From assembly GCA_037893225.1 (NCBI GenBank), contig JAZGUH010000363.1, positions 2,356,001 to 2,420,000 on the forward strand: DNA of 64,000 nucleotides, written 5' to 3'. Positions 28,001 through 43,000 of the stretch are shown piece by piece. Origin of the DNA: Hippasteria phrygiana. Taxonomy: Eukaryota; Echinodermata; Asteroidea; Valvatida; Goniasteridae. The notes beneath the pieces are model-generated. The model was given only the letters and a program-made list of their open reading frames with translations. It had not been told where the DNA came from and searched no databases. The position numbers and the translations under genes were made by a program. The stretch's first letter is position 1; the number at the start of each line of letters is the position of its first letter.

Positions 28001-31000
28001 AAAGACACTCAATGCTACCAGAAAACACTTTTTGTTATGGTTGCCCGTGTCCAAATAGCTCAGAAACAGCAAGAACAAAAAAAACATGCATGTGTGGACG
28101 TAACAGTGGACACAGTGTCCATGTTACGTCCACTCTCACGTCTGTTTTTGCTGTCTGCTATATTTGGACACTGACTACCATAAAGAAAGTGTTCTTGTGT
28201 TGCATAGTATATCTTTTAATTAGTACACATGGTGAATTTCCCATATTTATATTTAAAGTGTTGAAAAAACACAAAAATGGAAATATGGACGTGTCCTGTT
28301 ACATCAAACTGGTTATGTCAAACTGAAGCATATATTTTTTATCATATTTTTGGTAAAATATAATTTACATGATTTAAAACTTTTGCGTGTATACACGTCA
28401 TCCGACCCGAAATGGTTAACCAGTTCGCGCCGGGATTATTTTTGCCGAAAATTTATATTTTCAAAAAAAGGTAAAATATAGCAGCCAACTTCTGATATAC
28501 AGCCAAACGCCACAAATACTGATTTGCGAGAGTTATTTCAACAGTATTTGTACAATATTTCTTGCCGAAACCTCATATTTCAATACTGCAGGTGCGCCCA
28601 CCGGAGCGAAAATTGTGGAACAGGCCGTGCACAGCGGCCAAGTTCAAGTTCAACACACGGTCCGGCTCCACAGACTTCTCGGACTTTGTGTGTGTGTACA
28701 AGCTTGACGTTTTAACCTATCAGCCGTGCCCGTGTATAAAAACAGCCAGATCGTGTTAACACGTCCTCCGACGTGAACTCGTTAAAGCAGGACACTAAAA
28801 CAGAGTTGGGTGGGGGCAGTGTACATGTACATGTATGTTGTTCATGACATGATAAAACATAAACATGGTTTATGCCATTGTTGAGGTGCAAGGTACATTA
28901 GCACTAAATATTCTAATAGTACAAATGGACACTGAATTAACCCTAAATTTAGACAAAACACACATTCGCACTACAAATCCGCAAATGTTGGTTGAAAAGA
29001 ACGCAGACTGGCAGTATGTAGCGCATAGCAAGCTCTTTGCCCAGAATGTATGCAGCAAGACGCAAGACACAAGTTTGGACAATTTATTTAACATCTGTTT
29101 TCAAGTCAAACTTTATGTTGAAAATCGTACAGCTGGTGCATAAATATTTGTGCACGCCAGTAGTACGTACGTTACATACAATGTATAGGCCTATGTATGC
29201 ACACCATCCAGATCGGATTCCACGTACAATAACAGTCAACAAGTGTTCACTGCGAACGATTCTATGCTTGTTCTATGGTCTTAGATGGTGTGGCGCTGCC
29301 AGGATTGTTTATTGTACTTTCAAAGTTCGATGCAGCATTATTTTTTTTTGGGTTTTTGTTTGGGTTGTCGAATTTGAAAATTTTCGGCAGCGATTAAAAA
29401 AATGTCTCCAAAATCAGATTTTTCCCGGCGGCGGATCCGTAATCCAAGTTATAAAAAGAAACGGCCCAAAGGATTGAAACTGCACAAATGGCGGCCAATG
29501 GCGTCATCCGGCCTGGTGGCTCTTTTTTTTAGGATGCCATATGGCGTCATCCGTACGCAAGGGGTTAACGGGATGCGGGCACGGATGTATACAAATAACC
29601 CGGACTCTCAAGCCTGTGATGAGAAAACGCAAAAACAAAAAGCATTCATTCTAAAATTGCCATGGTTGGAAAGGACATTCAAAAGTAAAATATATTGATG
29701 TTACTTGAGCATTCCTTGAAAATGCGCCATTTGTCAAAAGATCATTGACGAAATTTTTTTTGGAGATGCCAGTTTGGTTCGGGAAAAGTCAGACCGTTGG
29801 AATTCAGAGCAGTGCCCTTGGTGTTTTGGTTACGTACAGGCTGCACTATGTGTGCCACCACTGAATCTCCCATTGTCAATGCTTCAATTTTGTTTCCTTA
29901 ATACTACACATTTTGGTAGAACTTTTAGACTCAGACCTTAGAAATAGGTTCGGAAACTAACAAAGAGATTTAACTTTGCGGGATTTCAGGGCAATATCTG
30001 CCTTTAAACTTAATTTCCCCGAGCTAAAATTGTATAACCAGGTTTCGTGGCAAATAATTCTATTTGTTTTTGGTTCAGTAACAAGATGTAGAATCTACAT
30101 TATGCTTGGGTGGGTGGGATAAGACTACCTGGCTTGTAGTCTGTTGACATCCTGTTGAAGCTGTGCCTCAGTGCGCATCCATCCAGCATTCTCTCTCTCT
30201 ACCTGTTCTAACTGGCTCTGCAGCTCATGCACCTTCAGCATCACCTCCTGCCCGCTGTTTTCCTTCAATGATCTATGATTCAAGCATTGTATCATCAAAT
30301 GCCAACTTATGGTAAACCAAAAAGCAGTCTTGGACTTGGTTAACCAATCAAGTAAGCAGCAACTTAACCTCTTGAAAACGGACGACGGCCATAGCAGAGG
30401 TAAGACCACCTGGCCGGTTGATGTCTATTGGCATATTCCTGCAACTATAATGTTCTTGAATGGGAGTGTAATGAATAGATGGGAGCTTTTTCAAACAAAA
30501 GGGAAAAAGTTCCATATCCGGACATCACTTATGCCTCACGCACAAATTCTATGGGCCATGACAGCTAAAGTCAAAGTATTTTCAAAGAATAAGTTGAAAA
30601 TTCTTCCCTCCTAAATTTGTGTTTCTTCATCAAATTTACACTTTTTGGTAGTTTTTAAGTCATATTAAGGGAAAATAAGTGATGTCCAGATATGGAACTC
30701 TTTCTAACAAAAGCTTTCATTCACACAAGGAGGGGAACCAAGTACGAGGAGTAGTGTGGTGCCTACTGTTTGTGTTTACGCTTAACTATACAGCCCCGAT
30801 CCTGGCATACCAACCAGCACCCCATGAGTAACAGCCGGACGCAAGGGGTTAATGCCACTTGCTTCTAGGATTATAGCATGGGATTTGAGAAAAATGAAAA
30901 ATCAACCAAACATTCGGAGGCATTGATTTGTATGGCATTGCTGAAAAATGCATAAGGAATCTGCATTTTCAAGATACAGTTTAAAAGTGAACAAAGAAAC

Positions 31001-34000
31001 TGGCAGGAGCGGGATTCGAACTTGCGACTTCCGGGTTACCGTACCGGCACTCTACCAACTGAGCTATCTTGCCCTATGTGTTGGTGGTCTTCCAAATTGT
31101 CAGTATCTTTGTTCGGGTGGGCGCTAGTCAGAAGTCATAAACCCAGAATGCCGTATAGCCAGGGATCACACCCAATTTTACGATACAACCTGGGAAGCGA
31201 CATTGTGGGGATTACTCAATGAGGATACGACTTTTTAACATATAATTCGTCAAACAATCCACAAGGGAAACTGACTAGGTAAATTTGAATACATTTTCAA
31301 AGTGAACAAAGAAACTGGCAGGAGCGGGATTCGAACCTGCGACCTCCGGGTTACCGTACCGGCGCTCTACCAACTGAGCTATCTTGCCCTATGTTGGCGG
31401 TCTCCCAAATTGTCAGTATCTTTGTTCGGGTGGGCGCTAGTCAGAAGTCATAAACAAGTTACAGTTATCATAATTAAAAGAAGACCGTTTCAGGTTGCAG
31501 AGGTCATTTGGGACTGATTAAAAGATTAAAAACAATTTCAGGACCAAACAAATCTTCTAGAAATCTGGAAGACATCTCACCAAAAATCCTGAAATCAGGG
31601 AAAATGCGGAGAAATCTCACCTGTTATAGGCCTCTTTCTATCACAATGCAGTTGAGCAAGACTAATTTTTAAAAATGGCTGCCGTAATGATATGGGCCTT
31701 CATTGTAGTGCAATTAACCGGAACTAACATAACCAGCTTTGGCCAATCCGGTGTCAAGCTATGTACCTTAATTCTGCCGGGCTGTTATAATGGGGCGCCG
31801 GTATGCCATTCGGGCTTGTAAATCCAAGTGTAATGCACACAATAGACGAACAATGGAATGAATACGTAGAAGAATGTGGACATAGCCGCCAACCAGCCAG
31901 GTGGTTTATTGAAACCGCTGCTATAGCTGTCATCCATATTCAATGGGGTAATTTCTTTATAAAAACTCATTCAAGTGCAAGCCAAGTGTACATAGGCTCT
32001 ATGCATTGAGACATCCCACTCCATCTATTACGTAACTCATCACTTAATAGCTTATATCTTCCTATACCACAAGCAGCAGCATAGAACATTGTAGTGGTTG
32101 CTGTTGTGAAATCACACAGGCTTTATTGCTCATCGATTATAGATTAATTGCTTATTGACTATTGATAACTGATTCTCTGTATTACATGTATACGCTTTGT
32201 AATTACCTGCCCGTGCGTGCTATAAGTGCGGAGCACCTGTATCAACGATGTACATTTACATGTACCTGCTGTGCGTGATGAGAACACCATGTAAACTGTG
32301 TGAACATGGTTAGTGGAGTACGCATAATTGTTTTGCCATGCTACATGCCAAACGCTACCGTTGTAGTAGAATTATAATACAAGTGTTATGATGGAATGTT
32401 TTGTTCTGTATTCCATGTGTAAACATGTATTGAATAAGTACGACTTCCATTATACAAATATGTAACTTATTATTTTGACTTTGGACGGGTCAGACCTGTG
32501 TCTGATCAGCAGCAATAAACAGTTCAGTTCAGTAGTTACAAGTCGATGCCTTCTGTTACTTTGTAGCGACTTCTGATTTATAAAGGAAACCCACAATATG
32601 ACTGTACCTGATCATATCATCCTTGAGTGCCAGTGACTCATCCATCCTAGCTATCTCCTGTTTATATTGTTTCATGGCTCTCTCTGCCTCTGCTATCAAA
32701 TCATCTCTGGAATGCAGCTCAGATGTCAATCGAGCCTTTTCATCTTCAAGATGCTGCAATACAGAGGAAAAGACAGTGTTTACACACTACTTTCTAAAAA
32801 TTACATCAGTTTGCTAGTGTTGCTGGCATGTATGTCTGAATATTTACTCAAGCAAATCAGGTACAGGGGTGATATTAGCAAAAAATTAAAAATCCATGAA
32901 ATCCACAAAAAATCCACAAGGACCACAGATCAACATATAGTTTACCTAAAGGCACCCCCTTAAAATATCCGTTTTTATTGGTCTCTACCTACTTTTACAA
33001 GTAAAAACACCTTCTTTAAACACCTCAGGAATTCCAGATTGCAAAAGAGATTCTTTAAAAATTCTGAAATCCTGACAAAAAATCCTGAAATCAGGAAAAA
33101 TCCTGACAAATCTCACCCCTGCAGGTATCTCTCTGCATTTGTATTGCATTGGTGACAACTATTGTGTGAAGGAGTGATATTTTTCGACAAATTTGTTATA
33201 ACGTGTACATGTACCTCAGCAATGTTAATCATTTTCACTGATAAAGAATGATTTGTAAACTACCAAAACTTGCCAGAAATGTAATTCTGTATTCTTTTAA
33301 TAATAACCAAGATATGAGATATTAAAGGAAAATTCATTCACTAATCTTTGAACTTCAATTATGGGTAAGTCCAAGAAAAGGCCCCCTTGCAGTCCCATAT
33401 GTAACACACCACGTAAAAAAAAATATATATAATCATTCCAAAGACTAATTAACACATAAATTTGTGTGGGTATTCTCCTTGCAGATGCTCAACATTGCAA
33501 TTAGAAAACTGAAATCTGAAGTGTTTTTAAGAGGGTTAACTACTAAATGTCCTGCACATAACACTATAAACATATAGTCTTGGACTTATCCTTTCTGACC
33601 CCTAAAAGTTAAGTAAGTAAGGGGTTATGAGCACTTTCATTCTACTTGAGAAGTAGAAGAGATAATAAAAAATAAAAAAACATGTCTTGATTTTTGTCAG
33701 TGAAATCCATACAGTGAAATCTCGATAAGTCAAAACCGGTTAACTCGAAAACCTGGTTAACTCGAAGTAAACATTTATTCCCCTCAAAAGAATAGCAAAT
33801 CATGTATAAACATGAAACATGCCCCACGCTAACTCAAAATTTCGGACCCTTGCGTACGGATGACGCCATATGGCGCAAAAAAAACCAGTGCAACCAGGCC
33901 GGATGACGCCATTGGCCACTGTTTGTGCAATTTCAATCCATTGTTGGATTAAACAGTGCCACCAGGCCGGATGACGCCATTGGCCGCTGTTTGTGCAGTT

Positions 34001-37000
34001 TCAATCCATTGTTGGATTATTGTGTATATGTTACGCTTGACTGCACAAACACATTGTAGCGGTTCGCTTACATGTAGCTACCAGAGCCACCGCGGCACCC
34101 TGAGGTCTCCCGTGAAATACCGTACTCATGGGGTTAAGTCGAACTCAAAATCGGCAGGTGCAGAAATAAATGTGCCTAATTAGGCCACGGAAGAAACTGG
34201 AATCCTTTTGTTAAGTTAAGAAATCTCCCACGATCACATTCAATGAACCCAAACTCAGCTATAGAAAAGCAAGAAAGGGGCAATTAGCATCCGTAGTATC
34301 GTTGGAGCAGCCTATTCACTGCGGTGCAACTTACAATGATCAAAGCATGTATACCACCGGTGACCCGCACAGGAAGGTCGAAGACGCAAAGCGGCTGCAA
34401 CGGTTGCCGCAATCCTTTGAAGAAACGCGCCTAGTTTTGCATGCAACCACAATGCAGTTGGCAATGATTTAAGTGAAATGCTGACCAATCACACAGTTGC
34501 ACGTGCTTGCTGCAGTGACATATTGCCGGTGGATGGATCGTTTCAAGGCACGCCGCACACCGTACCGCCGCGCCGCGCACGGGATCATTTTTTTTTAGAG
34601 AGGGCGCATGCCATCTCGAGAGAGGGCACATACCATATCGAGAGAGGATGCTGTGTCATGACTACGGAGATGACAGACGAATGGACTGCCCAATGTTTTT
34701 GCGGAAGAAACATCTTTAACGCCAATGAAACAGGCCTGTTTTATTGTCTCTTGTCGGACCATTCCCTCACACTAAAGGGGGAGACCTGCAACGGCTGAAA
34801 GCGAAGCAAAGATCGCCTAAAAATGCCATGATTTCGTGCTCTTATTTTACGGCCGTTACATTGGATATTCGCTTGGTATTCATGTACGTAATCTTTGGGG
34901 GAAAAGGGGGACCTTGGTTAACTCGAAACTCTGTTTAACTCGAAATTGGAGCCCATTCCCCTGAGGTTTGACTTATCGAGATTTCACTGTATTTCAGTGA
35001 TAGCTGAAGACTGTCCAAACACTCTGCACATTACCAATGAATTGAATGCTTCATATTAACTTTTTGAATACGGACGATGGCCACAGCCACTGTTTGAAAA
35101 ACACCACCTGGCTGGTTTATGTCTATAGGCGCATTCCTGCACATACTCAATCTATTCATGTTTCATCTATATTGTTCTTGAATGGGAGTGTAATAAACAG
35201 ATGGAGCCTTTTCAAACAAAGCTTGCATTCACATGAAGGGGAGGGGGGTTCCCAAGTGCGATGAATAGGACCACATCCCGTTCTTGGCATACAAGCACCC
35301 CATCAATAATAGCCGGACGCATGGGGTTAAAGGTTAAGAGAAATCAAAACAGGAAAAATGACATCAATGGTTCTGAAACAATGATGAATATTTAAGAAAT
35401 GAAGATTTTGATGTACATGTACATGTCTTTGTGTGTTTTACTACTTAAGGAAAAAAAAAACATGGGGTGTTCTTTACTCATACAACTTGTGTTTTCCTAC
35501 CTTAAGACGACTCTCTGCCTTTCTACATCTCTCTTCAATCTCCATCTTCTCTCCTTCCTCATTTCTCCTACCTCCGTCCATCTCATGTAACCTCTCCTCC
35601 AGCCGCTCTATGGTAGCATTCTTGCCTTCTATTGTGTCCTGTGAGCGCGTCAAGCATCCTTCCAGGTGGGCAAGTCTTGAGCGGAAATTCAGCTCCGTCT
35701 GCTCCAGCAGGTGCCGTCGTTTGCTCAGCTGGTCTTGATAGCCTTCTGACTGTTGCTATGGTGACAGAAACACATCTTGGATTTACGTTCATCAATGGCA
35801 AAACGACTACAAGCCAATAATAAGTGGGCTGGATAAGACTTATGGCAAATCTGTGCACAATTCCAAGCTTGTGTGAGTTGGTTTCGGGTAATGTTAGGTC
35901 TGGTAGTTTCCCAGACTCTTTGCCACCCCACATTGAGGATTTATCAGTCATCAGTTCACTCTCACAATCTGTCAAAGAACTCAAGCTATCATTCTACCAG
36001 GATAGTTTTCTTATTTTACTGTTTTGTTCATGCACACAGGGCGTCAGTTAAGATACAATGTTAATTTTCCCAACCCTTTTTCCCTTATTATTATGGGGCA
36101 TTTCATGTGTATACATATATTTATTTTTTGGTCCTTGTTTCTGTAATTCTGTGTGCAGGCTTTAACACACACACCTGAAGATAATTAGTTTATTTGACAT
36201 TTGTAGGTCATCTGTCATGGTTTCATTTGACATACACGTAAATCTCGGGTGTACTTACCTCATTTATGTTATTTACATTTATTCTTTTTCTATACAGCCC
36301 CAATTACCAGTGATTTTTGCTTTGCATCATCCCGTTTGTTTCGGTTATTGGCTCCGTGCACAAGTACATGTACCCCCTCAACGGAAAGAAAGGGAGAGTT
36401 GGGGGGTCACTATCGATGCCATCTTGTCTGACTTTAATTTGACTTGTGGAGTGTCCGATTCCCACCTCTATTATTCAGGATCAAAACCGTGAAAAAAAAG
36501 TCCGCGAACAGACTATCCAATGCTCTGGTAAATGTGTATCACATGAAAGAGGAATGGCATGTGTGACCTGCCCATGGGACATCGTTGCTAGGTGAAAAAG
36601 AGCCCTCTTTTGTTATGCACGGAGTTGATTGCATAGCATTTTTTGTACTTAATTTTCTAATTTATCTGTTGTTATGAATTCATTTATCTTTTACTTTTTG
36701 TGTTGTTCCATGTAAATTGTTTGCTGAAAATCACTGTCAAAAAGAAAGACTTGTTTGTGATGGGAAAAGGTTTTGCATTTAGACCAAATGTATGTTTGAA
36801 CCAGTGGTGGGAAAAATCTGAGCTTTCAAAATCCGGTTATCCTAATTTTATTCTGATATCACCGCTAGTTCCCATCTAACTCATAGCCATGCCAACAAAA
36901 AGTGACGAGTGAGGTGCCGCATGAATAGCCCTCCTAATGACTAGATATGGTTTGCAGAATTCAGTGAACAATGGACCTTTACAAAAACACTCGAGCTGTA

Positions 37001-40000
37001 ATGTTGAAGAAAAAAATGAATGGGCATATTCATACACCAAGAAGACTACTAGCGAGTGAACACAGTTACAATCAGAGACCACAGAGCAAATTGGAGGACG
37101 TTCCTTTATTATTAATTCTGCATTCAGTTTAAAATCCTTCTTTTGACTTTTAAGGCGCTTCATGATCTTGCTCCCAGATACATTATCGATATGTTAAAAG
37201 TTAAAATTAAATCCAACTATTCCCTTCGGTCTAATGGTCGGTTCCTTTTAGATCATCCATCTGGAAGAACGCAACAAACTATGGGGGACTGTGCATTCGC
37301 ACAAGCCGCTCCCACTTTGTGGAACCAACTACCAGCCGAGGTTCAGTCAGTTCAGTCCCTTCCAGTTTTTAAGACTAAGCTTAAGACATTTCTTTTTAAA
37401 AAGGCATTTGAATAAGACTGAATTGCTATTATTGGTTTATTTTACATGTAGGCTTTCTATTTTTGTAGTTTAAGTTGTAAAAGTTTTTACAGTGGTTTTT
37501 TTTTAATACACGTATATATGTAATGTAATTATTTTTAAGATTAATGTTAAATATTTAATTTCTAATACATAATTAACTGTAATGTGCATTAGAACATGTT
37601 TATGGTTTCTGCGCAAAATAAATAAATTATTATTATCATTATATTATTATTATTATCCCACCACTAGTTTTTGAACTATGACAACAGCAAACTTTGAGAA
37701 CATGTGCATTACGTCATAAACACCTGTAGACTTGAAGACAAGTCGTTTAGACAGTCCTGTTTTGTCCGCAGGCGCCATCACTATCATATTACCTGCGCGG
37801 TACGCCCGCCTTTCGTGAAGTTCCGACATGTCTAGATATAACGACTTACAAATGTACATGTCTCCGGACGGATATTCAAATAAGCAACCAGGCATGTATG
37901 CATCATAAAGCAGCCAATGATAGCTTATCTGACTTAATAAGAAGCATCCATTAAAGGTATGGGGATTTTTTTTTATTTCTGGGTCAGTGTAAGTTTTTTT
38001 TTTTGGGAGGCTGTATGTTTTTATTTGTTTGTTTTATTTGTGTCGACCGGAACAGCGGGTACTGCATCAGCTGCGTGGCTGTAGAGTCCAACCTGCCGGA
38101 CTCAGTGACAAAAGACATGGTAACGCTGAACCAGCTTTTCTGCACTTTTTCTCCTTTAGTTCTAGTTTACCAAAGCCGCAAGAGGCACAGACTGAGAAAG
38201 CCTGTTCACAAAGGTCATTCTTCATCTTTAGAAGATTGTCCTTTGGCGATGCTCAAGCTTGGTTTGGGCATGGTTCGGGAGACTGGCACTTGTCACGGGC
38301 CTTTGTTGTTAACCGCAAAGGGCGATTAACCCTCCCTCTCCCGCTGCCAAAATGGAGCCAATTACCCTATCTATCAAAACCTATCGAGTGACAGGTTGTA
38401 ACACACAAGCTATAAGAGAGGAAGGGGGTTGGTTTTTTGATAGGTTGTAATAGTTAGAATAGTAGGAGGGTTAACGACCGTGCACTGTCCACCCAATTAG
38501 AATAGATTCTCCGTCGGTAAGATGAATCAACTGACATAATAGACACCAGCTGATGACTAGGACTGCTTTCAAATTAGATCTGTACAAAAAGCCGTAACGG
38601 TGAGCCAGGATTTGTAAACTTTCATTTTAAATGGGTAGCTAACAATGGTTTTTTACGCAACGGGGAATTTCGTACAATCCAATTTCGTGTTCAGCAAATT
38701 TTTCCCTATAGAAATGTGCACACAGTTTTGCCGGGACCAAGGATGTGTTTGTTATAACCGGAATTTCATCCTATCCGTACTAATGAGAGTCGACTGTAAT
38801 ATGATGAAACAGATTTTTAAAGCATATGCCATGCAGACTTGTACAATGAATTAAAATGAATTGCATCTTGGTAAAGAATCTACGTGTACCAGTGTCCTGT
38901 AAATATAAGAAGTCTATGATCCAACTAATAAAGAGTGATTCTTTTGGGTGGGGCTCTTTGTCATATTGTGAAACTGATTTGGAGAAGTCACTCTTTTTCT
39001 TGAAATCTTTTGGAGAAACACAAAAGTTTGTATTGCGTGACTTAACAGACTGATTTGATTGTTGGTGACAGCATGTACACAAAAACTGTCAGCAACATTT
39101 CCAGCGATACACAGCACGATATGGGGCATTTTATAGAGTACCGAAGTCTGACGTCAGTTGCCGCGGCAATGGTTCCAAACACATGCAGTTTAGAATGTAT
39201 TCTGGTTCCAAACATTGCATTGATTGACGTCATCACTTCGGTACTCTATTGAGAATTATGTTTTATAAAACAGATACTTGTCAATATACCCCAGTTTTTA
39301 TGTACGAAAATGCATTTTTGTAGCCTTTCTTTCTGCGAGTCAACCCCAGTTTCGTGAAAAGGAGCGCGACATCAAAGCTCATTTACATCTAATGAATATT
39401 CATTTCTGTGACGTATTACCGTGGAGAGCATTGCAATGTGACACACAACACCACGTGTGAATGCGATCGATCCGGCCGGCCGTGTACTTAGTACATGTAC
39501 AATGTACAAGTAGCACTGCACTTCTAATTCTGCAGGATCATTGTGCGAGTTTCCGTCGAAATTAAAATGTCAGAATTAATGTGACGACTCCTGGGAAGAA
39601 CACAGCTTCGATGAAGAACTATATTCACACGAATCTTGGAAAATTTGCAATCTAACGTAAAAATTAGCAAAAGAACTTAAGACTTTTAAATCTCTACAAT
39701 GTGCAAATGTCAGCTTAATAGGAATGTGAAGAGTTCTACATGTATCTGCTAGGGAGTGTGGGTTTTTACATGTATATAGTTTTTACCTGGATTTACCAAT
39801 TTGAAAATTGTGGCCATTCTGAATGATAAGTGATTGTTGACATCTTTAATATGAAATATATTTTTAAATACATGTAACAATTAAGTATATCTTACAAGTT
39901 CTTATCTGTACATTGTATGTTTAAGTGTTGTCTTATATTCTAGTTGTTTTAAATTAATGTTTTTATGTTAATGTTTTCTCACCACGCCTTTAGTTCTATA

Positions 40001-43000
40001 TATGCTTCTTAATTTTTTGGTAACATTAATATCTGTCAAATTTGTAGTTATCCCAGGTTCCAAAGGGAGAACAGTTCCGTGATGACTCATGAGGGCACCT
40101 GATAAAATAGCACAAAATAGTAACCCCTGCCTACCTGGATGAGTTGGCATTTGTCTGCGAATGTCTTCCTCTGTGTTTCTAGGCTTTCTATTTGTTGTCT
40201 GTAGGCTCTCTTCTGTATCTCCCATTCGCTGGCTTTGTTCTGCTGTTCCTGCAATGAGGCAAATGTTAAAAAGAAATCTTGACAAAAATGTCATATATTG
40301 GAAAAAGCTATTCTGGAAAAAGCTATTCTGGAAAAAGCTATTCTGGAAAAAGCTATTCTGGAAAAAGCTATTCTGATGGTGTTTGAAGTAACGTTTTATA
40401 ACCCATTGAATACGGATGACGGCCATAGCCGTGGTTTGAAAAAGATCACCTGACCGGTTGTCGTCTAAACACGCATTCCTCCATGTACTCAATTCATTCA
40501 TGTTTTAACTTATATTGTTCTTGAATGGGGGAGCAATAAATAGCTTGAGCTTTTTCAAACAAAGCTTTCATTCACACAAAAGGGGGGTGGGGGCTTCAAG
40601 TGCAATGAATAGGACCACTCTATTCAGTGTGGTGCCTATTGTTTGTGTTTACGCATGACTGCACAGCCCGTTCTTGGCATACAGCCCCCCCCCCCCCCCC
40701 CCCCATCAATAACAGCCGGCCCAAAGGTGATGCACCAAATCAGAATCATGTGTAAACTCCACAGGAATTGGCTCGTTTTGATTTGATCCAACTTGTAGGA
40801 TCCAATTACTCTTTGCTGGGACTAGTTGAAGCCAGACAACTATATTGAGCAGCAAAAGAAACTTATCAAATCTTCAGAAGTACACTCATTAAACAAGAGG
40901 TTGCCTCAACCTCAAAAATGAAAAATAACATGAACATCACAAGGGGTGTTGCAACAAATGTCACAGCAGGGCAACACAAAGCCATGCACCTGAATGCAGT
41001 CAAACAAAATGACACAGGAATGAACATTCCAAACAGCCTCCATACCAACTTCCTCCAGGAACAGGGTATTGAACTTATGCCTGTTCCCCTGACCTCAATC
41101 CCATTGAACATTTATGGGATGAGCTTGGTCCACGTGTTGCATCGAGTAGACTGCGGGCTGCCAATCAGCAAATGCTCATTGAAGCCTTGCAGGAGGAGTG
41201 GGACAGACTTCCTAGGACTGCATCAGATGCCTGGTACAAAGCATGCGTCGGAGGTGTACAGACTGCATCACAGCTCAGGGAGGACACACATGATATTGAG
41301 GACTGCTGTCATTGACTGTTTGGAATGTTCTGTTCATTCCCGTGTCATTTTGTTTGACTGTATTCAGGTGCATGGCTTTGTGTTGCCCTGCTGTGACATT
41401 TGTTGTAGCACCCCTTGTGATGTTCATGTTTTTTGTCCTTTTTGAGATTGAGGCAACCTCTTGGTTATTGACATGTGAAAGTGAAGATGAAGTTTACTTG
41501 TGTTCAAATATTTTTAATTTTTCCATGGAGGATTTTAATGAGTGTACTTCTAAAGATTTGATAAGTTTCTTTTGCTGCTCATTGTATAATGTAGATATCA
41601 AATGACTAGAGTGTTATCTCACAGTATGCAGTAAAGCCTGCTGGGCACATCTATATCTGTGCACGGGCCTATGGAAAGCTGGAAATTTTGTACGGCTATT
41701 CAGATATGGGTCATTCCACCAGGTTGGGACACAGAGTGTATATGACCATATCATTAAAACCATCATTACATTTAATTCAGTTATTTCATGTGACATCCGT
41801 CTTTGGGTGTGAGATTATTTGAGAAAGTTTCAATCATGTAAGTTATATTTTTACAAAAATATGATAAAAAGTGTGTTTTTTTTAATGTAAAATAGACGTA
41901 ACATGGACACTGTGTCCAACATTTAAATTTTTGTGGTTTTTTAACACTTTAATAAATAAATATGGAAAATTTATTATGTACAATAATTAAAAGACACACT
42001 ATGCAACAATGAAACACCTTTTTACGGCAGTCAGTGTCCAAACATAGCACAAATAGCAAGAATTTGAAGAATCAGTGCAGACGTAACATGGACACCATGA
42101 TAGACCATGACCATACATATATTTCTGCTGTTGTGCTGCATTTGGATATTGAATATCATAATTGTTTTTTGTGTTGCAGTTTGTGTTTTGTAATTAGTAT
42201 ACAGAGTGAGTTTGCATAATTTTTATATAAATGTTGAAAATGTTACAAAATGGAAATGTGCATTTTCATGTCACACCATGTTAGTACTAAATGTTACGTC
42301 CAGACTGCCTTAATTTTTCGTCATTAAATAAATAATTATGCAACTTACTATATGTACTAACTAAAAGACACTCAATGCTACCAGAAAACACTTTTTGTTA
42401 TGGTTGCCAGTGTCCAAATAGCTCAGAAACAGCAAGAACAACAAAAACATGCATGTGTGGACGTAACAGTGGACACAGTGTCCATGTTACGTCCACACTC
42501 ACGTCTATTCTTGCTGTCTCTGCTATATTTGGACACTGACTACCATAAAGAAAGTGTTCTTGTGTTGCATAGTATATCTTTTAATTAGTACACATGGTGA
42601 ATTTCCCATATTTATATTTAAAGCGTTGAAAAAACACAAAAATTGAAATATGGACGTGTCCTGTTACGTCAAACTGGTTATGTCAAACTGAAACATATTT
42701 TTAATCATATTTTTGGTAAAATATAGTTTACATGATTTAAAACTTTCAAAAATATTTCCCACCCAAAGACTGATGTTACATGAAATAACTGAATCAAATA
42801 TAATAGTACTTTTAAAGATATGGATAAATGTCACACACTGTGTCCCAACCTGGTGGAATGACCCATATCTGTGCTTGTTCTTCGACCATGCACATTACAT
42901 GCATATCTTACCAATCGCGGCCACTCTTACGATAGGTTCAAAGTATCTGTGTGAAAGAATGGGGCTTAATGCTCTAAATATGTAATATACATGCAGCTCT

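Noticed and set aside
29037..29477. 146-codon open frame
   Set aside because: No domain, crosses low-complexity sequence, lies in a repeat-rich intron.
30985..31460. Genuine tRNA genes
   Set aside because: A and B boxes are present, but the anticodon stem-loop and acceptor stem do not pair properly, and the sequence is part of a repeated SINE.
32090..32545. Solo LTR
   Set aside because: Has a polyadenylation-like end and A/T-rich body, but no matching 5-bp duplication and no second copy in the window.
38029..38391. 108- and 120-codon overlapping frames
   Set aside because: Two frames overlap in the same stretch and neither resembles a known protein.
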